From contig VXCM01000994.1 in the NCBI GenBank assembly GCA_014773175.1, positions 1 through 64,000 on the forward strand: a stretch of 64,000 nt of DNA, written 5' to 3'. Under the pieces are notes generated by a model, which was given only the letters and a program-made list of their open reading frames with translations, was not told the origin of the DNA and did not search any database. Shown here one piece after another: positions 23,116-36,913 of the stretch. Source of the stretch: Lucifuga dentata. Taxonomy: Eukaryota; Chordata; Actinopteri; Ophidiiformes; Bythitidae. Position 1 is the stretch's first letter, and each line of letters opens with the position of its first letter. The position numbers were made by a program, and so were the translations under genes.

Positions 23116-26100
23116 ACCCAATTTGTTATCCTAACTGATTTGTTGTACGCATGCGTGTCACATTAAGAAACGCGTCTACATCCGGTCGCCATTTTCCTTT
23201 TTACGACATACATTTGAGATTTTTGCTCAACTGCTGGAAAGAAGGACTTTGTTTTTTTCCGTCTTTTGCAGGACTTATTCTTAAAATGTGAGATCGAGTC
23301 AGATTTAACGTGTAATTTAAGCAATTACTATTAATTTTATATTTATTTTCGATACTGGAAAATTAATTGTAACAGGTTTAAATGTGAAGATAAGCAGTTA
23401 ATTATGTTTTATATTTATTTGCTTAATGAATGTAACATCCTTTTAACTTCTGCCGCTTCTGTATTTGAAATACATTTTATTGTTTTCATTGCATTTAATA
23501 AAATACATTGTGGCTATAACTGAACAAATCCCGCTTAAATAGAAAATACATTTTGACAAACTGACTGCTAATGATCCTTGACACTGAAGCCTCTTGGTTA
23601 TTTATTTTATATGCCTTGTTGCCTTGTTTACATGCCTTGTTGTTTACCTGAACCGCCATTGTGAACCAAGCAGCAGTAGCAACTAGCAGGATTTCAGCGT
23701 ACTTTTTAACAATGGAAACTCCGGGGGGAAAAAAAAGCAAAACTAGAAAATAACAGCACAAGCTCCTCCATATGTTGGTCATTGTTGCTCTCGACTTCCA
23801 CCTCCTCCGTTCCCCAGAGCACACTTTCAATTTTCATTACTTGGATACATTTTCCAGAATCAATTCTCCTCAAATCCTCCTGCCAAGTCATAGTCAGCTG
23901 TGGTCAGCTGCAGATCAGACTGAGAGACAACAGACACCTAAAATGCTGCTTTGTGTCCCTGCGCTGTGTCTGTCAGGGTTGCAGAATCACACTCAGTCAC
24001 TCACACACACACGCAAAATACACAGGGCCATAATTTCCTTAGCTGTCTATTTTAAGAGGTCTTGCAGTCCTCGAAAAAACACACACACTATAATTTAGAG
24101 GCGTATAACTGCAGTGGTGCAAGTGTAACCAGCATTAAAGTCATCTGTGTGCCACTGTGCGAGAGGCCAGGCAGGCAGACAGGCGGAGAGACAGAAAGGG
24201 ACGGGGACAGATCCAAATGAAAGTATTTAGTAATGCTGTGTGCTTGCATTTCATTGCATTTCCTGTGTGTCACCCCATAAAAAACTTCATCTGCTAAAAT
24301 AGCTGCGATGGCTTTGTGTTTGGATGAAAACAGACACGTTTATTAAATGCTTTGGCTGCCACGCTGTCCTTGTGTGTCCTCCACTCAGGGCGGCATGCAG
24401 CAATAACCAAATGAAAGTTGATGCATAAACTATTTTTGCATTTTGTCTGGGTGTCTGCACAATTTAACAGAAGCTTGGTGTCCATCCACGTCTTCCCCGT
24501 GTGTGTTCGCTTGTGCGTGTGTGTGCAGCTGTGGCACAGAAATGGAGGTGACACAGAAAAAAGAAGTGAGAATAGTAGCAGCTGCGGTGGTAAAGTCATG
24601 ACCTCATCTATTTTCACTGGGTGGTGATGAATCAGGCGTGTAGCACCAGACCTTGAAAGGCACCAAGCATGGAGATGCTTTGAAGAGGTTTGACGGTTAA
24701 AATGAGCCTGAAATGTGTCACACACTCACACACAGTGACTGGAGATGCTATTCAAACAATACTAAACTTTCTCCATCTGAGAGGAAGAAAATCCAAACAT
24801 GTAAAAGAAACTCATCTGGACACAAACACTAGAAGATGTGAAGTCACGGCAACAAAACAGCGTCAAGTTAAATAAGCATCATGAATTAATTAATAATAGA
24901 AAATTATTGATCATTAACACACATTAGGCAAATACAGTTTAAAATATCAGCCAGAAATTTACCAGCAGACTTAACTTTTGTGTGTTTCATGAATCATTTC
25001 CCTGACATGTAAATAAGGAAATACCATAGTAACGAGACAAATGCTAAAAGAGAAAGATAACTGGTATGTATGAATGAGCAAACATGGTTACATGATGATA
25101 TTTGCATTTATCGACACATTAAATCTGGCACTGTGTTTTATAAATCCCCAAACGTACAGTCGTTTTTTCCCTGCTGGCTGAAGAATACCGCTGAAAGCTT
25201 CTATTTAGTGCAACTCGTTATCTGTTCTTATCCACATTCAACATGCATAATCTCCTCTGGATGCCTTAAATTTACATATTTTCCGGTAATGTCAGACTCT
25301 GCAGTGCCATCCGAGCATATAGAGAAGCACTTACAGAATGTGAACAGAATGCAAATACGCTGACTGTGAATGCATTGAATGGCGTAGCGACAAAAGCGCC
25401 AGCAAGAAAAAGTATATGTAATCTGACAATCTCAAATATTAATGTTTAACACTGGAACTATTCAGACTTTAAATTAATCTCAGAAGGAAGATATATGGCC
25501 TCATTTACAGGCAAGTCCATCTTGAAGAAAAACCTGCCACTTCTGAAAAGTATGACATTCGGTCATACTGAAACTAATCAAACAATCAATTAGTCAACAG
25601 TGAATTAATGCTTTTGTCAATTAATAAAGTCAAAATACCAATGTGACTGCAGCTTTAAAAATGCACAGAACAGCTTTCTTTTTTTGTTGCATTATATCTC
25701 TGTCATAATGAAATGAAGAATCAACTTCTTTTTTACTTGACTGGTAATATTTAATAGATATTTGTCATTACTCTTGACATTTTATCAGTTAAATTCTTAA
25801 TCAAAAACCAATCGACAGATAAATGAAAATAATCCTCTGTTGTAGCTCTTCTGTACGTTCAATAGCTGACAGTCTAAACATTTAAAGAGCCCCAAATCTG
25901 CTGAACTTGCAAGCTAGAATTACTTTTCAAACTGTATCAGCGTTTTCAAAAGGTTTAGAGAATTCTGTATCATCATGGCTGAATTTAAAGCTGCATGAAT
26001 TGATTTTTGGCAAGTTTGGAGCAGATTAACATAAAAATATGATGACAGACACACAGCTACTGTATAAGTGGCTTTTGCATTAAAGGAGCTTTTTCAGGAT

Positions 26101-27266
26101 CTGAGGAACTTTGTCAGGATCTCAGCAACTTTCCTTCATTTCGCAACAAGGAATCATTTTGCGACCGTAACTATATTTTGTGAACCACTTTTAGCTCACC
26201 ATACTCTGATAGTTTTGCTGGGCAGAGCTCGCAAGACCAAGATCTCTGATTGGTCAGATACAAGCATCTCCCAGCCCAAACAGGCAGATGGCCACCATTT
26301 TTAAATAACTTTAATTTTGTGCGCTGTCAAACAGCAACAGCAAGGTTTTAACTTTTTTGAACAATGAAAATCTATATGAAACTGTGGACTGATGAGAAGG
26401 TGCAAACCCTTCTATCCAGGGAGAGTTAGAGTTCTTCACTCGAAATGAAAAAGTAATACAAAAGATCTCGGCTACATTTATTAGAACTCTGAATCTTTCA
26501 TACTGCAAAGCACTATTGCAAAGGGAGTCATCTCTAAATCTGCTAAAATCTCTACAGTCAATCAATATGAGTGACCCTTTTTCATTTTTCAACTTCTGTA
26601 CTGTTGAAACTTTAGATCAAAAGTGTGTGAGCAGGGAGGAATTCAGCGTATAATGAAGGGGAAGGGAGATGAAAGCGTCAAAGGTAATAGGCTTCCTTCA
26701 TTTGGAGAGGTAATGAGGAATAGATTTTCCTAAATGTAAACAGAAATGAAAGCAAAGTGGCGCTATGCTGAGGATGCAACCTTTAAAGGAACTAATGAAG
26801 AAGAAAATGACAACAAGCAGTCCTGTATATGAAGTGAGATAAACAAACTGAGAAGAATTACGCTCTTGATGTCTCCATATTGCGCGCACACACACACACT
26901 TACCATCAGTGTGTGCCCAGATAGACTAATAGTAATTGCATTTAAAGTCTATGGATACACACGTCCCCTCTGGTCCCTGCTGATTAAGGTTTTTGTAATT
27001 ACAGTCCTTCCAGTACCAAACTTGCTCACACTTCAAAGCCGGCTCGCCGTGATTGGAGGAGGAGAGCAGCCGCATCGTTATGCCAGACCAATCCTGTTAT
27101 TTTTCCTCAATCAATCTGTCATCATTTTTTTCTTGTTTTCTTCTCCTTCCTGTGCCTAATGTGCATTTATGGTTGAATGCTGTAGAAACTCATAAATACA
27201 TTTAGTAAGCAAGGGCTTAAACACACACACACACAACCACACAATTCATAAAGGCTAGCTTAAAGG

Positions 27267-27302
27267 TTTTTTTTTTTTTTTTTTTNTTTTTTTTTTTTTT
27301 TT
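27267..27302. repeat. Poly-T tract with N gap
   Basis: T-run broken by an N at 27286; the real length is unknown. Confidence 0.9.
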
Positions 27303-27956
27303 GTAACTGTATCATTTTTATAGTCCCTCATTTTATATTTCATAAATAGGGTTCATTTTCATAGTCATCCTTATTTTTATATGTAAAGCTGTTGCATTAT
27401 TCAGTATTTAAGGTTAACGAATGGGCGACAAATCTACAGTTAGAAAAGCTCACACATGAACCAGAGCTAACCTAATCCTTTTCCAATTTACTTTCAGCAT
27501 TTTCGGCTATTTCTTTTGCTTTTTGGCATCTTTTCCTCATTCCTATATTCCAGATTAACACGTCTGCTTGGCTATAGATAAGTAATTACTTCACCACGAT
27601 TGAAGTTCAACATTTTTTGGTTTTCCTCCTTTTTCTCTCATGCTCTGTAGTCCTTGTTCCTGATTTGCTGCTGGTATGCAGAGGTGCAGAGTCACAGCTA
27701 CAGATAAACCGTTTTACATATTTGCGATCGTTCACACTGTGAGCATTGAAGAGTAATTTTCTTATCCGTAAAATTGTTGAAGATGACCTTTCAGCTGCTC
27801 TGATACTATAGATAAGTATGATTCTGCTGTGACATAAGTAGAAGATCCATTTACTGCCTGGTGTGTTTTAGAATGATATATATCATATATGAGTGTATAT
27901 ACAGAGGGAGGTGTGACTGAGGAACATTAAAATATTTTTTAAAATAAACTTGCTGA

Positions 27957-28345
27957 GAGTGCATACCTCTGCCAAGGCCAACAAAATCCCCAATAAAAAA
28001 AAAAAAAAAACCTCCCTATCCCCTACTGTAAAAACCTCAGCATTTATTGCCACCAGAATAAGCACATTTTCTTTTTGTTAAAAAAAAGAAAGAGCTACCA
28101 TACTAAATTTTATTGAAATCAGCTCATTAGCACTGATTTTATAGACTAAAAGCTTCTTCTGGATCCTGGATCCAGAATATGATCTGGATCACCTCCAAAA
28201 TTTTAATCACTTCTTCCTCTTGACATTATCAATCTGTCCCCCATTTTCATCTAAATCATCCCACACTTTTCAAGACATCCTGCTAACAAACAAACAAACA
28301 GACAGACAAACACTTATGAGCACTTTACCTCTTTGGTGAGGTAAC
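27957..28345 (+). repeat. Teleost dispersed repeat (CCTCTGCCAAGG...AACAAACAAAC type)
   Basis: Contains ACCTCTGCCAAGG, GGATCCAGAATATGATCTGG, TTTTCATCTAAATCATCC, then GCTAACAAACAAACAAACAG and a terminal CTCTTTGGTGAGGT. This order is that of a very common fish repeat, usually taken as a non-LTR retroposon 3' end. The copy holds an A-run insertion near 28000. The family name is not certain. Confidence 0.6.
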
Positions 28346-29585
28346 AAACAATCATTTGGTTCACCAGCGATGCAGCCGGCTGTTCACAATCAATTGCTGC
28401 TGTAGGCATTTAGTAGCCAGTTGGGAAGTCCGTCGTCTTGTAAAGTGATCCTGGCTGCTGAGCGCAATCGCCTCATGGATTTTTCTTGTACTTGTTTGAC
28501 TGGTGAACTGGGCTGAAACTTGCTCTTTCCTTCTTGATTTTACGCTTCAGCAGCATCAACTGCACATGAAGAAATCACAAATCGAGCTGACGCAGGAACT
28601 TTTTGAGTCCTTTCTGTAGTAGTCTAACCTGAAGGGCTGCTTCACTGCATTGGTCAAATGACAGATTTTCATCATTGAAGATTTAAAGGAATAATCGTTT
28701 AACAATTTTATCTTAATACGGTGGAGCCTTAAGCCCATGACAACAGGTTTGTTTTTATAGTGATGACAGCACAGCTTTGAGAAACCTTCAGTTGGAAAAC
28801 ACTCATCTGGTTAAGATGAGAACTGCCTCAGAATTACTATACATTTTAAGAATTCTATAACACACCATGATAAAGATAATATGACACGTCTCGTAAATTT
28901 TATCGTGTGAATGAACCAACCCAGCAGATTTCTCAAAACAATTCATTCTTTCAGCTGCATGGCCACAGAAAAGCAAACCACAAAAAAAGTTGAATAAAAC
29001 CCCATTTACACCTGCCTTAAACTGGCATCTCTGTATCTGGATACATTTCCATCAGAAGCATTAAAAAGCATTCTTGTTATCTGGATCTTTCCTAAATTGT
29101 GGTCAGATCTCACTAGGTGGTTCCAACTTTTTACTGTAGGTTGTTAGCATTTGTTTTGCAGGCGCTGGTACCCATTTACAGCAAGTTGCAGCTTCCAATT
29201 CAAATAACTTTATTAAGAGGAGTGAGCAGACAGACAAGAAAGAGTGACATTATCAGCTTGTGGGTGGATTTTATCTCACCAGTTGTTTCCGCCTTAGTTG
29301 TGACTACGACCCAATCACATTGTGAGCCAGATTACATCTGTATTTAACACAAGGTGTAAAGTGGGCCTAAGTGGTGCCGCCAATCTGGCTGCCATGCTGC
29401 AGCTTCCTGTTGAAGTTATAATGTGTCTGGTTGCTCCTGCTGTGATCTACTGAGTCTGTTCAGGCCTCCAGCCTCGGGGCACAGAGCACAGATAGCTGTT
29501 AGTGCTACAGCTAATCCCACTGGTGCTTCTTAAATCACTACAGTCCACTGTGGAGGTTATGATTATCCTTATCCTGCTCTTTTCC

Positions 29586-29589
<4 letters not shown>

Positions 29590-29638
<49 letters not shown>
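29590..29638. repeat. (CT)n microsatellite
   Basis: About 20 CT units with one TT interruption at the end. Confidence 0.95.
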
Positions 29639-30469
29639 GTGCAACAAGCCTTTAGGTTTTTATAGCAATCGATCTTTGTTCCTTTCTCTCTAGTATCCAT
29701 TTCAGCCTCTGCTTTCCCTCTGGAGTGCTCACGCCTCAGCTGTCTCTATTTTTAGTCCCTGAGGCTAACTGTGGCTCCAGAGGAGGCTGATCTGGCTTGG
29801 AGCAGCCCTGGTCTCTCCCACAAAACCCCTAATCGTACAGGCCACACCCCAGAGAGGATGAATGAGATGCAAGCGAGAGCAAGGGAAAAAGAGGGGAACA
29901 TGGACTAACTAGGAAGTATATTTGAAAGAATACGTGTGTGTGGAGAGTGGAAAAAAAAGTGTGAGAGTAAGGTAGAAAAGCAATCTGAGAGTAGCTCATT
30001 AGCTTTGTGTGGAACTCTCACTTTCAGCCTGTGAATGGAACAAAGACAGAAAGAGAAACCTGGCAGACAGATGAGCGCTCAGCTTACTGCGAGGAAAAAA
30101 ATATACATTTATATTCCTGTACTTGTGAGGCACTTCAGAAGCTGCATCGAAATCATTTAGCCAGATATCCACGTGTGGACAGTGTGACACATACAGTAGA
30201 GTTTGACGTAAAACATTGGGTCTTGGTAACAGAAACGTCAGAATTAAAGAGGAAGGGCTTGTTTCCAGGGCTGCCATGTTACACTGACAAACAGCCGTAC
30301 AGGGAGAAATCTATCAGAGAAGAGGGTGAGAAATCAATTTGTTCCCACAGTAGGAGAAAACTCAACAGATTTTTCAACAGTTTTGCAGCCAAACCATAGA
30401 AGCCGCACTTGTAGGTTGTCTACAAGGTTGCATATAACTCAAAATTTGAAGACATCCATGTGATTTAAA

Positions 30470-30949
30470 TGCACTTTCACCAACGATTAGCCGAGCAAAG
30501 AGGAAGGTGGACGGGGAGACAGGGAGAGAGAGGGACAGAAAAACTAACAGTGGTGAACAACCTTGACGAGCGCCTGTCAAAGGCGATGAGGAAGGATTGA
30601 CACCTTTATGATTCCTCCGAGGGATTATAAAAACTCCCAAATGGCTGCCAATTTGTGGCAGGAGATAGCCCGTACTCTGAGATCTGGAGAACATTCCTGT
30701 TGCGTGAAGGGAAAAATCTACATGCCTGATATGTGAGGGCTTGAAAAAAAACTAAGGAGTGGGGATCCTATATTTGTCCTGGCTCTCACAATCTGTGAAA
30801 TACAGAAAAAAAGGGCGAAATTTTCCTCAGTCAGTAACCGTCATTGTGCATGGTCATCATGACAGTGCGAGAACCATGAATGACGGGACACGGATGGGCC
30901 GTTTTGCAGTGTCATCCACATGGTCTCTGCACTAAGGATGCACCAGGCC
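30470..30949 (+). mobile_element. PIF/Harbinger-like remnant with decayed MADF-like coding segment
   Basis: Aligns by eye to the copy at 45.57-45.93 kb and to 54.3-54.6 kb through CTTTATGATTCCTCC, CAAATGGCTGCCAATTTGTG and CAGGAGATAGCCCGTACTCT. It also shares the right end CACCAGGCC followed by TTA. The MADF-like reading is broken by frameshifts and stops. It keeps a 3' segment (GTCATCATGACAGTGCGAGA) that the 45.6-kb copy lacks but which recurs near 55.95 kb. The left end is not clear. Confidence 0.6.
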
Positions 30950-31271
30950 TTACATGTACCTCTGTTTTTTTTACATTTATTTTATAAATTGTACTTCTAA
31001 GTGTTTTAAGGCAACATACTTTTAACTTTTACTCAAGTATATTTTGTGAAAAAAAAAATTCTGTTACATTCAGCTTTCTTCTTACTCTGCTTGGTATCTT
31101 TTAAGCCATTTTTATTCAGTGTGTGTTTCCTTCCTTTGGTTTTTAGAATCTTCCAAGCGGCTGACGGCCTGCTGATTGTGGTTTTGCTTTTGCTCTGACT
31201 CATATTACCAGCAGCAGAATGATGACTGAAGGTGCATCAGGAGATTCAGACGGGAAAAACATCCCGTTTTC

Positions 31272-31303
31272 TTTTTTTTTTTTTTTTNTTTTTTTTTTTT
31301 TTT
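31272..31303. repeat. Poly-T tract with N gap
   Basis: T-run broken by an N at 31288. Confidence 0.9.
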
Positions 31304-31676
31304 CTGCTTTGCTCTGTCAGAATGGAGCAGAATTGAAACAGCAGCAGCTGTACATCAAAGCAGCATGCTGACACCAAGCTGACAGACAGCAGGAACGTCC
31401 GTCTGTTTGGGTTGAGCTTTCCACCACAATTTTTACACCACATCTCATCATACATCAATTTTTTTTACCCAATCCTGCTTTCCTCTCTCTTCGTGTAAAT
31501 ACCCTAAAACTGTGATTATTTCTCTGACTTTAATTATAATGTCGAAAACTCTAACTGTGACATCCCTAGCCTACATTTGCACGTTACGTGTTTTTCCATG
31601 TTTTCTCAATTCATCTGCTGTCATCCATAAACAAACACTGACACACCTGTATTAACCTTGTTTTGACACAAACCAC

Positions 31677-31720
31677 TTTTTTTTTTTTTAAACACTCTTT
31701 TTTTNTTTTTTTTTTTTTTA
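31677..31720. repeat. Interrupted poly-T tract with N gap
   Basis: Two T-runs separated by AAACACTC; an N lies at 31705. Confidence 0.9.
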
Positions 31721-32270
31721 ATAAATGCTACTGTATGAAGCATTGAGGTGAAAAGTCCCTCTTTGTTCGCGTATCACACTCAACTCAGCTCATGCATCAA
31801 AGTCACTGGACACTTTATAAATCTTGAGCGTGTTTCCAGTTAAATACTACTTTCTGTGTGTGTATAGTTGCATAGATTTTTTTTCTTTTTATACATCTGG
31901 CTTCAGGCCTGTTCTCTGTGGGTTGATAAAATACATTTTGGGAATTGTAGGAAACCGCTAACTGAAGTGGAAGCAGATGAGGCAGGAAGGAAAGAGCATT
32001 ACAAAAATAATATAACTTCTGCGGTGCTGATGACTGATGACAACAGTGTCAGATGGTTAATTGTTCTTTTAGTGCTGCATTTTAACAAATTTTAACCTGA
32101 GTTGCTGCCTTAATAAGCAATCAGGTTCAAATTTAGCGTTTGTATGAGCAAACCAGTGGGTTAATCCAAAACAAAGTGCTACATTTGGGTTTTATGGCCA
32201 CCTTTTGTGCAAGCTGGACAGCAGAAGTTATCAAAATGTTTCTACGGCTTCACTTACCACCTCAAACCTA

Positions 32271-32287
32271 CTACTGCCACCTACTGG
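32271..32287 (-). promoter_or_regulatory. CTCF-like motif
   Basis: On the minus strand CCAGTAGGTGGCAGTAG agrees with the whole CTCF core consensus. Motif match only. Confidence 0.35.
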
Positions 32288-32429
32288 TTGATGCAACTGA
32301 TTTTGCTTTGTTCTGCTAGCGATGGAGTCTACAAATAGTCGGTCGGTCCATTTAACAGTTTGATCCAGAGCAAGATATCTACACAACGGTTCTTGGAAGA
32401 TGATTTTGGTCCCCAGTGGATGAGTCTGA

Positions 32430-32600
32430 ATGTTCGTGTGATCCCTGATCTTTCCTCCAGTGCCACCATTCGGCCAGAATTTCTACTGACACACAAGAAA
32501 TATCAAAATGTAACTGACAGATTCAAAAGCTGGTCATCATAATTTATTAAACACATTTATTATGCTCCCCTGAGGATGAACCCTTTTCATTTTGCACATT
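32430..32600. repeat. Diverged dispersed repeat
   Basis: CTTTCCTCCAGTGCCACCAT, AATTTCTACTGACACA and CCCCTGAGGATGAACCCTTT are typical of the same retroposon-derived family suspected at 18.6 and 21.4 kb. Limits are approximate. Confidence 0.4.
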
Positions 32601-33122
32601 CCTTGAGCTTTTTAATAAAGTTACCATAATAAAGTTGATGCCAAAATGTCAACTTTGTCCAAACATATCATAATTTAATAGGTATATTTCAAAAACATTT
32701 ATTGGCCACATTAATGCTCCTAAGCGACATTTGATTTTATTGATCCCCATGGCTTTAAAGTTTGCACACTGTACTTTTATCCAATGAGAAATGAGCTCAA
32801 ACTAAATCTTAAAAGAGGAAGTGTGACAGTGATGGACTCTTTAAAGAGGCCTTCAGGTGATGCAGGGAAAAAGGAGCGCTGTAGCGTGAGAGAATAACAA
32901 TACATCAGCACCTGTCGGCCATCCTTCCAACTGAACACCTGACATTCGAGCGACATTGGCTTCTGGCAGGGAGAAATACTGTCGGCTTCAAAGCCTCGTA
33001 CTGCTGCCGACACAAACACACACATACACACACACAAATACACACACATACAGAGGCCTCTCCTCTCTCAGAATGTCATCAGTTATTTTACACCCAGTTT
33101 TCTCTGCTGACTTTGGGTTTCC

Positions 33123-33124
<2 letters not shown>

Positions 33125-33161
<37 letters not shown>

Positions 33162-33162
33162 N
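33125..33162. repeat. (CT)n microsatellite ending in an N gap
   Basis: About 18 CT units ending at the N at 33162. Confidence 0.95.
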
Positions 33163-33309
33163 CTCACTGTACCACACACAGTGACGTAGATTGAGGCGTT
33201 GTGTCAACAGCATGTTAACGCGGTGGTGACGTTGACGATGCTGTCAGCACAGGCCTTCCACAAAGAACGCTTGGTAAGCTGGAAGCACTGAAAACACAGG
33301 ATTCATGCT

Positions 33310-33334
33310 GTGTGTGTGTGTGTGTGTGTGTGTG
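33310..33334. repeat. (GT)n microsatellite
   Basis: About 12 GT units. Confidence 0.95.
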
Positions 33335-35104
33335 GATAATTATAGACAGACGATTTTAGGTAGATGATTTAGGGTAAAAACCAGAAATAAAATAATGACT
33401 AACCAACAAGCTGTAGAGGTCATATGACTTTCTGTTTGTGTAAATAAGTCTTCCATGAGTAAGCATGAATTCCATTTAAATCCATCTGATAAAATACATC
33501 AGGGAGAGGTTTTGTGGGGGGATCCTGTCACACCAAACAGCCGTGTGTATAGCATCATACAGGCAGACTGCACAGATACCTCTCAATGGGTTCAGGCCCT
33601 ATTGAAATCTGTCTTTAAAGTTCTTTATATGTATGGTTCTTTCGGCCCCATTTGCACCATGCATTAGATTCATCTTTCATTACCCAGATTGTGTAGCCGG
33701 ATACATGCATGAATTTGGATTTTTTGGATTTGAAGCGTGATACACCTTCAGTTATGCTCTGAAAAAAAGCAGATCTGATGCTGTCAAACTTTGGGAAAAT
33801 GAAGATACCAAAGAAGAAATATAAGGGGAACATTTGCGATATTAAAGTGGCTAATATACATTTAAACTTGATTCACGAAGCTGGCCTTGCAGCTGAGGTC
33901 AAAGATCAGGGTCAGCTAGAAGCACTTGAACAGGATGCCTCATTTCCTACTCTTTTCCCTAATTGATGATTCAGCTAAATGAGAAAAATCAGCCTTTTCT
34001 TGCCATTTTAGCCTTTTGTCCATACAAAGCTAGCGTTTTTGACTTTCTGGAGTTGGTAAATCTAGAAATGCTCACAAAACATTTCAGTTATTTACCCATT
34101 AAAAGAAGAGGAAGAAGATTTAGCCGCTTGCTGTTTTAATCAGTGGAGAGATTTTCTACTGTAACCTGAAAATGCTAATGTGCCCAAAAGTATTTACACA
34201 GGACAATGGTATTTTCAGATTTAGCTGGCTGATGTAGGCCTTGTTGCTGACCTCCTGCAGCAGATGGCTTTGACTCGTTCTGACGCCCAGAGCTGCATAA
34301 CACAATCCACGTCTCGGCGGGAGGGTCGTAAACACAGCGACTCTATAGTTTGATCCGAGAAGCGTGCAAGCATGTTTGTTCAGCCCGCTCTTGTGAAACA
34401 CACTGCAACGAGCTCTTAAAATGCAAATCAGCGCACAAAAAGTGACAGACAAGCATTTCCACAGCATGAGAGGATAACGCTACTTCAGGAGAGGAAGTGG
34501 TTTGACATTGAAACAGTTTGTGGAGAAGGGAGGATTTGGAGATGAGGGGAGGATGAGTGGAGATGGTAATCAATAACTCTGCATATAGTCAATGTCAAAC
34601 CACTTCCATGTCAAGTCAGGGTCAATGTTCAACTCATGCCAAGATATTTCTGACTGTCACTTTATTTTTAGCCAAAGTTTTTCTAACATAACTCTTCCAA
34701 AGTGGCTGTAAAAACCTCATAGTTTCTTCTTTGGGCAGATTGAATTCACTCATTTTGGTTCAAGCTGACTTCTTTATGAATAAGGAATTCAAAAAGTGTC
34801 ACCTTCAAAAGAACAGGAGTGAGTGTTTGTTACCTAAAAGTCTAAATTTGGTTGGAGAATCACTTTAAGCAACATTTTAGATGATTAGCCTTAACATCAG
34901 CACTACACTGATCATAGAATCTTTGAGGGTAATTCATACAAAAACCCATGGTAACGACACGGCGTCGCACCGTGATTCCCTTACGTTAATCAGCGCTTCA
35001 TTGTTCTGCTGTGGGTAAAAGCCAATGAAGATCGGCATTTTAATGAGCTGTTTCATATTCAAAAGCCGCACTTTATACTACTTCCTCTGCCGTCGAAGCA
35101 AAAT

Positions 35105-35225
35105 CGACGTGTTAAATTGGCAAACGAAACCGAAATTCTCTGCTTCAACCGGTGGAGGTTAGTGTGTGTGNCGACGTGTTAAATTGGCAAACGAAACCGA
35201 AATTCTCTGCTTCAACCGGTGGAGG

Positions 35226-35257
<32 letters not shown>
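35105..35257. repeat. 66-bp direct duplication around an N, followed by (GT)n
   Basis: 35105-35170 and 35172-35237 are identical, separated only by the N at 35171. The second copy runs on into a GT microsatellite (about 35229-35257). This is best explained as two contig ends that overlap but were not merged. Confidence 0.85.
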
Positions 35258-35361
35258 CCACTCTCAAAGTACTTATCTCTGATTATCAGCATGTGACTCC
35301 ATATGTGTATTAGCAACATGCTAATTAGCGTGTGGGTTGAGCCAGTTTAAGACAAACTAGA

Positions 35362-35374
35362 AGGTCAAAGGTCA
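35362..35374 (+). promoter_or_regulatory. Perfect DR1 nuclear-receptor element
   Basis: AGGTCAAAGGTCA, identical to the intergenic site at 2.87 kb. It lies in non-repetitive intron DNA rich in AATTAG-type homeobox cores. Function is inferred. Confidence 0.35.
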
Positions 35375-35994
35375 GCAATTAGAGCTCAACATATTGCAGA
35401 GAACAAAACAAATGTGACTAATTGCTCATGCATCTTCATGCTTTTTAAAATATATTTGTAGTATTGACTTTATTGACATGATGCTATTATATTGGTATTT
35501 GTACACTTCAAGCTGCAGATAATTCATTTTTGGAGTGTAATTAGTGCATCAGAAACTGGCACGCTGCTGTTGCGCTGAAAGAATTGCATCGATCCTGCAT
35601 TACTTAATTGAAGCGTATATGTTTTCATTCGTTTCTCTGTCAGCAGGAGTTTTCAAAAACTTATCAATGGATTCCCAGGATTGCTCGGGGACAGATCGGC
35701 TCCGAGCCAAAGAACAATTGATTCTGGGTTTGCAGCGCCAATACGTCTGTTCAAAACCCAGCCAGCAGACCGAGAAAAGACAAATATGAAGCCGTGTTTG
35801 TGTTTTTGTGCATCAAAAACAACATATGCTCGGTAATATCACACCTGAATAGCTGCTGCAGTTTTGAAGTGTTGCAGAGGCTGATTCGCACAAACGGCAG
35901 GATTTCACACAACCGTGCAACCGTGCAAAACAACTCTGCCATCATATCTGCAGTTAAACCTCATTTCATTATTGCTGCTGTAGAGGATGCTGAA

Positions 35995-36549
35995 ATGACA
36001 AAACTGGTAATTGTGCATGTTTGAGCCCAATATATACAACATATTACATTATGACAACCATTTCTCAAAATATACCACTTTAGCAATATATTTTAGAATT
36101 GTTTTTCCTACCTTCCAGACTGTCATTGGTTTTAATTCATTCCAATGTGCTATAAAAATCAATTTGTAGAGACTTGCAACGTGCTTTAGATCAATAATCC
36201 ATCACAGCAAACAAGATTATTAATTTTTTTGTCAAAGTAACTTTATTTAACCGGTCCAACATAGAGACGATGTAGAAAACATGTAGAAGATATTCTCTGC
36301 CAGAGAATATAGTCCCAGGAGAAGACGGCTTTTACCAACAAAATGAAAACAACTATCCCTTCTATATTCGGACATTCATTAGCAGGCGGAACATTAAATT
36401 TTAAGGTGGTGTATCACCTGAGCATTTGATTTTGAAAGATTAGGGATTTGACATGAAATCTAAAGTATGGTTTTATGTTGTGGAAATTGTGTAACATAAC
36501 ATGGATGCAGATAGTATAGTAGTATTTAATCGGCTTAAACACGCGTCCT
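35995..36549 (+). mobile_element. TTAA-target MITE, full length (copy E)
   Basis: A 555-bp copy. The left end is decayed (ATGACAAAACTGGTAATTGT) but GCATGTTTGAGCCCAATATA follows. The interior ATAGTCCCAGGAGAAGACGG matches copy C. The right end is TCCT followed by TTAA (36550-36553). Non-coding. Confidence 0.8.
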
Positions 36550-36738
36550 TTAACAGAGAGTTTTGCCACCCCATTAAGGCTTAAATTATGCTGCTCCACA
36601 AATGTCTGGGGAAACTCCAGCCCTTTTTGAAGTCATTTTTGAGACTGAAAATGGTCCAAAAGATATTGAATACTGGCACAAAATATTAGTGAAAAGGCCA
36701 AATTGCCTAATGTGTGTGTAAGTTGTGTATGTGTATAA

Positions 36739-36760
36739 AATTGTGTGTGTGTGTGTGTGT
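36739..36760. repeat. (GT)n microsatellite
   Basis: Short GT repeat. Confidence 0.85.
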
Positions 36761-36868
36761 TTTATGTGTATACATGCACATTTGCTTTGGAAGGCCTCTA
36801 TTTTGCCTTGGATGTGTTTCAGCAGTGCAGCTCTGAACTCATCTGGAGGACACAGAAAATTAGTCTTC

Positions 36869-36870
<2 letters not shown>

Positions 36871-36913
<43 letters not shown>

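Noticed and set aside
24294..24725. 143-codon open frame on the minus strand
   Set aside because: Low-complexity His/Thr stretch from CA repeats and no recognisable family.
33896..33908. AGGTCAAAGATCA as a third DR1 site
   Set aside because: The second half-site is imperfect; not distinguishable from chance.
36001..36870. Possible intronic microRNA hairpins in the MITE copies
   Set aside because: Pairing is explained by terminal inverted repeats of the element; no mature-like conserved arm can be judged.
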